DNA of 64,000 bases from Hyphomicrobiales bacterium (GTDB taxonomy: Bacteria > Pseudomonadota > Alphaproteobacteria > Rhizobiales > Rhizobiaceae): positions 333,558 through 397,557 of the forward strand of contig UICE01000003.1 of NCBI GenBank assembly GCA_900471815.1. The letters run 5' to 3'. A program made the translations under genes and the position numbers. Below, piece by piece: positions 63,218 to 64,000 of the stretch; position 1 is the stretch's first letter; each line of letters opens with the position of its first letter. The notes below the pieces were generated by a model. It was not told the origin of the DNA, searched no databases, and saw only the letters and a list, made by a program, of their open reading frames with translations.

Positions 63218-64000
63218 ATGTCTTCACTTGTTGATGGAGAAGCCCTGCTTTCGAAGCTGGGAGACCGTTTTGCTGGTTTGCGTGGACGGCTTACGCCCAA
63301 TATGGGCATGGAGAAAGTGACCTGGTTTCGCGCAGGCGGGCCCGCTGAAGTCATGTTTCAACCCGCCGACGAAGAAGATTTGGCAGCGTTCCTGAAAGCA
63401 GTTCCAGAAGAATATCCGATTCTGACCGTGGGCATTGGCTCAAATTTGCTCGTGCGGGATGGTGGCATTCCGGGTTTCGTTGTGCGCCTTTCGGCAAAAG
63501 GTTTTGGTGAAGTAGAGCGCGTGGGCGAAACGCAACTGCGTGCCGGTACGGCGACGCCTGACAAGCGTGTCGCCTCTGCCGCTTTGGACGCGGGCATTGC
63601 CGGGTTCCATTTTTATCACGGCATACCCGGCGGAATTGGCGGCGCGCTGCGTATGAATGCCGGCGCCAATGGCGTTGAGACCCGTGAGCGTGTGGTTGAG
63701 GTGAGGGCGCTGGATCGCAAGGGCGAGTTGCATATCCTTTCCAATGCCGACATGGGTTATGCCTATCGTCATTCCGGTGCCGCCAGTGATCTGATTTTTA
63801 CCTCTGCTCTTTTCGAAGGAATGCCGGGTGAGCGGCCGGAAATTCAGGCCGCGATGGATGCCGTCCAGCATCATCGTGAAACCGTGCAGCCAATTCGAGA
63901 AAAAACGGGCGGCTCTACGTTCAAAAACCCTGAGGGCTCATCTGCCTGGAAGGAAATTGATGCGGCAGGCGGTCGTGGCTTGAGGATTGGCGGCGCTCAA
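63218..64000 (+). CDS. murB: UDP-N-acetylenolpyruvoylglucosamine reductase MurB (partial)
   Basis: FAD enzyme reducing UDP-GlcNAc-enolpyruvate to UDP-MurNAc. The first 261 residues are present and the gene runs off the right edge. FAD-binding [16 protein letters not shown] (about 36), [17 protein letters not shown] (about 67), [16 protein letters not shown] (about 136) and GSTFKNPEG (about 233, type IIa-like) are seen. The ATG at 63218 follows AAAGGA. ddlB, ftsQ, ftsA and ftsZ would be expected next outside the window. Confidence 0.96.
   Translation, partial: MSSLVDGEALLSKLGDRFAGLRGRLTPNMGMEKVTWFRAGGPAEVMFQPADEEDLAAFLKAVPEEYPILTVGIGSNLLVRDGGIPGFVVRLSAKGFGEVERVGETQLRAGTATPDKRVASAALDAGIAGFHFYHGIPGGIGGALRMNAGANGVETRERVVEVRALDRKGELHILSNADMGYAYRHSGAASDLIFTSALFEGMPGERPEIQAAMDAVQHHRETVQPIREKTGGSTFKNPEGSSAWKEIDAAGGRGLRIGGAQ

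Overview
The window is a dense stretch of alphaproteobacterial chromosome, most likely from the Rhizobiales and closest in feel to the Brucella/Ochrobactrum/Pseudochrobactrum group. Pointers are the rnpB-mraZ-rsmH-ftsL-ftsI-mur order, a FtsL with little more than a membrane segment and coiled coil, bluB behind a cobalamin riboswitch, a BtaAB betaine-lipid pair, PHO boxes of the 7-4-7 type, and many GTG/TTG starts. This assignment is an inference from gene content; no database was searched.

Layout. 1-2,500: a membrane GGDEF/EAL signalling protein on the minus strand, then an AT-rich gap. 2,846-4,340: an ArsR repressor divergent from an Old Yellow Enzyme reductase. 4,581-7,175: metNIQ methionine uptake, ended by a strong two-way terminator. 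7,233-11,435: ugpBAEC glycerol-3-phosphate uptake (minus) behind a PHO box. 11,582-23,701: an amino-sugar block. pncA, nagA, a SIS sugar-phosphate isomerase/deaminase, a GntR regulator and a BadF-type amino-sugar kinase run leftward. MurQ, a complete sugar ABC transporter, a Gfo/Idh/MocA oxidoreductase and an aldo-keto reductase run rightward. Together they look like uptake and breakdown of GlcNAc/MurNAc-type sugars to fructose-6-phosphate.

23,835-29,328: UDP-glucose dehydrogenase, a stand-alone lipid-A N-domain membrane protein, and a tightly coupled hydrolase / CoA-transferase / ThDP-enzyme operon of unknown substrate. 29,813-35,490: EttA, a MOSC protein, riboswitch-bluB, a DUF2293-like protein, and an ArsR-methyltransferase fusion coupled to metF. 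35,598-40,435: a 28-residue membrane peptide gene, a DMT exporter, an ornithine/lysine-type decarboxylase, a MltB-like transglycosylase and a GH25 lysozyme-like lipoprotein. 40,544-45,782: btaAB (phosphorus-free membrane lipid) behind a tandem PHO box, then a MarR-EmrB-EmrA drug efflux operon. 45,861-49,455: a GNAT enzyme, an Ala/Pro/Lys-rich lipoprotein, a TerB-J-domain protein, an AmiD-like amidase and a lytic transglycosylase. 49,541-64,000: RNase P RNA followed by the division and cell wall (dcw) cluster mraZ-rsmH-ftsL-ftsI-murE-murF-mraY-murD-ftsW-murG-murC-murB, with murB running off the end.

Three themes join the genes. The first is peptidoglycan synthesis (dcw) plus turnover (amidase, transglycosylases, lysozyme) plus possible recovery of its sugars (murQ/nag). 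The second is phosphate starvation, through PHO-boxed ugp and btaAB. The third is methionine/one-carbon/B12 metabolism (metNIQ, metF, bluB). No mobile element, CRISPR array, tRNA or prophage was recognised. The parts least explained by known biology are the transporter-linked MurQ/oxidoreductase cluster, the hydrolase-CoA transferase-ThDP operon, the 28-residue membrane peptide with palindromes upstream, and several clear but unassigned operators.
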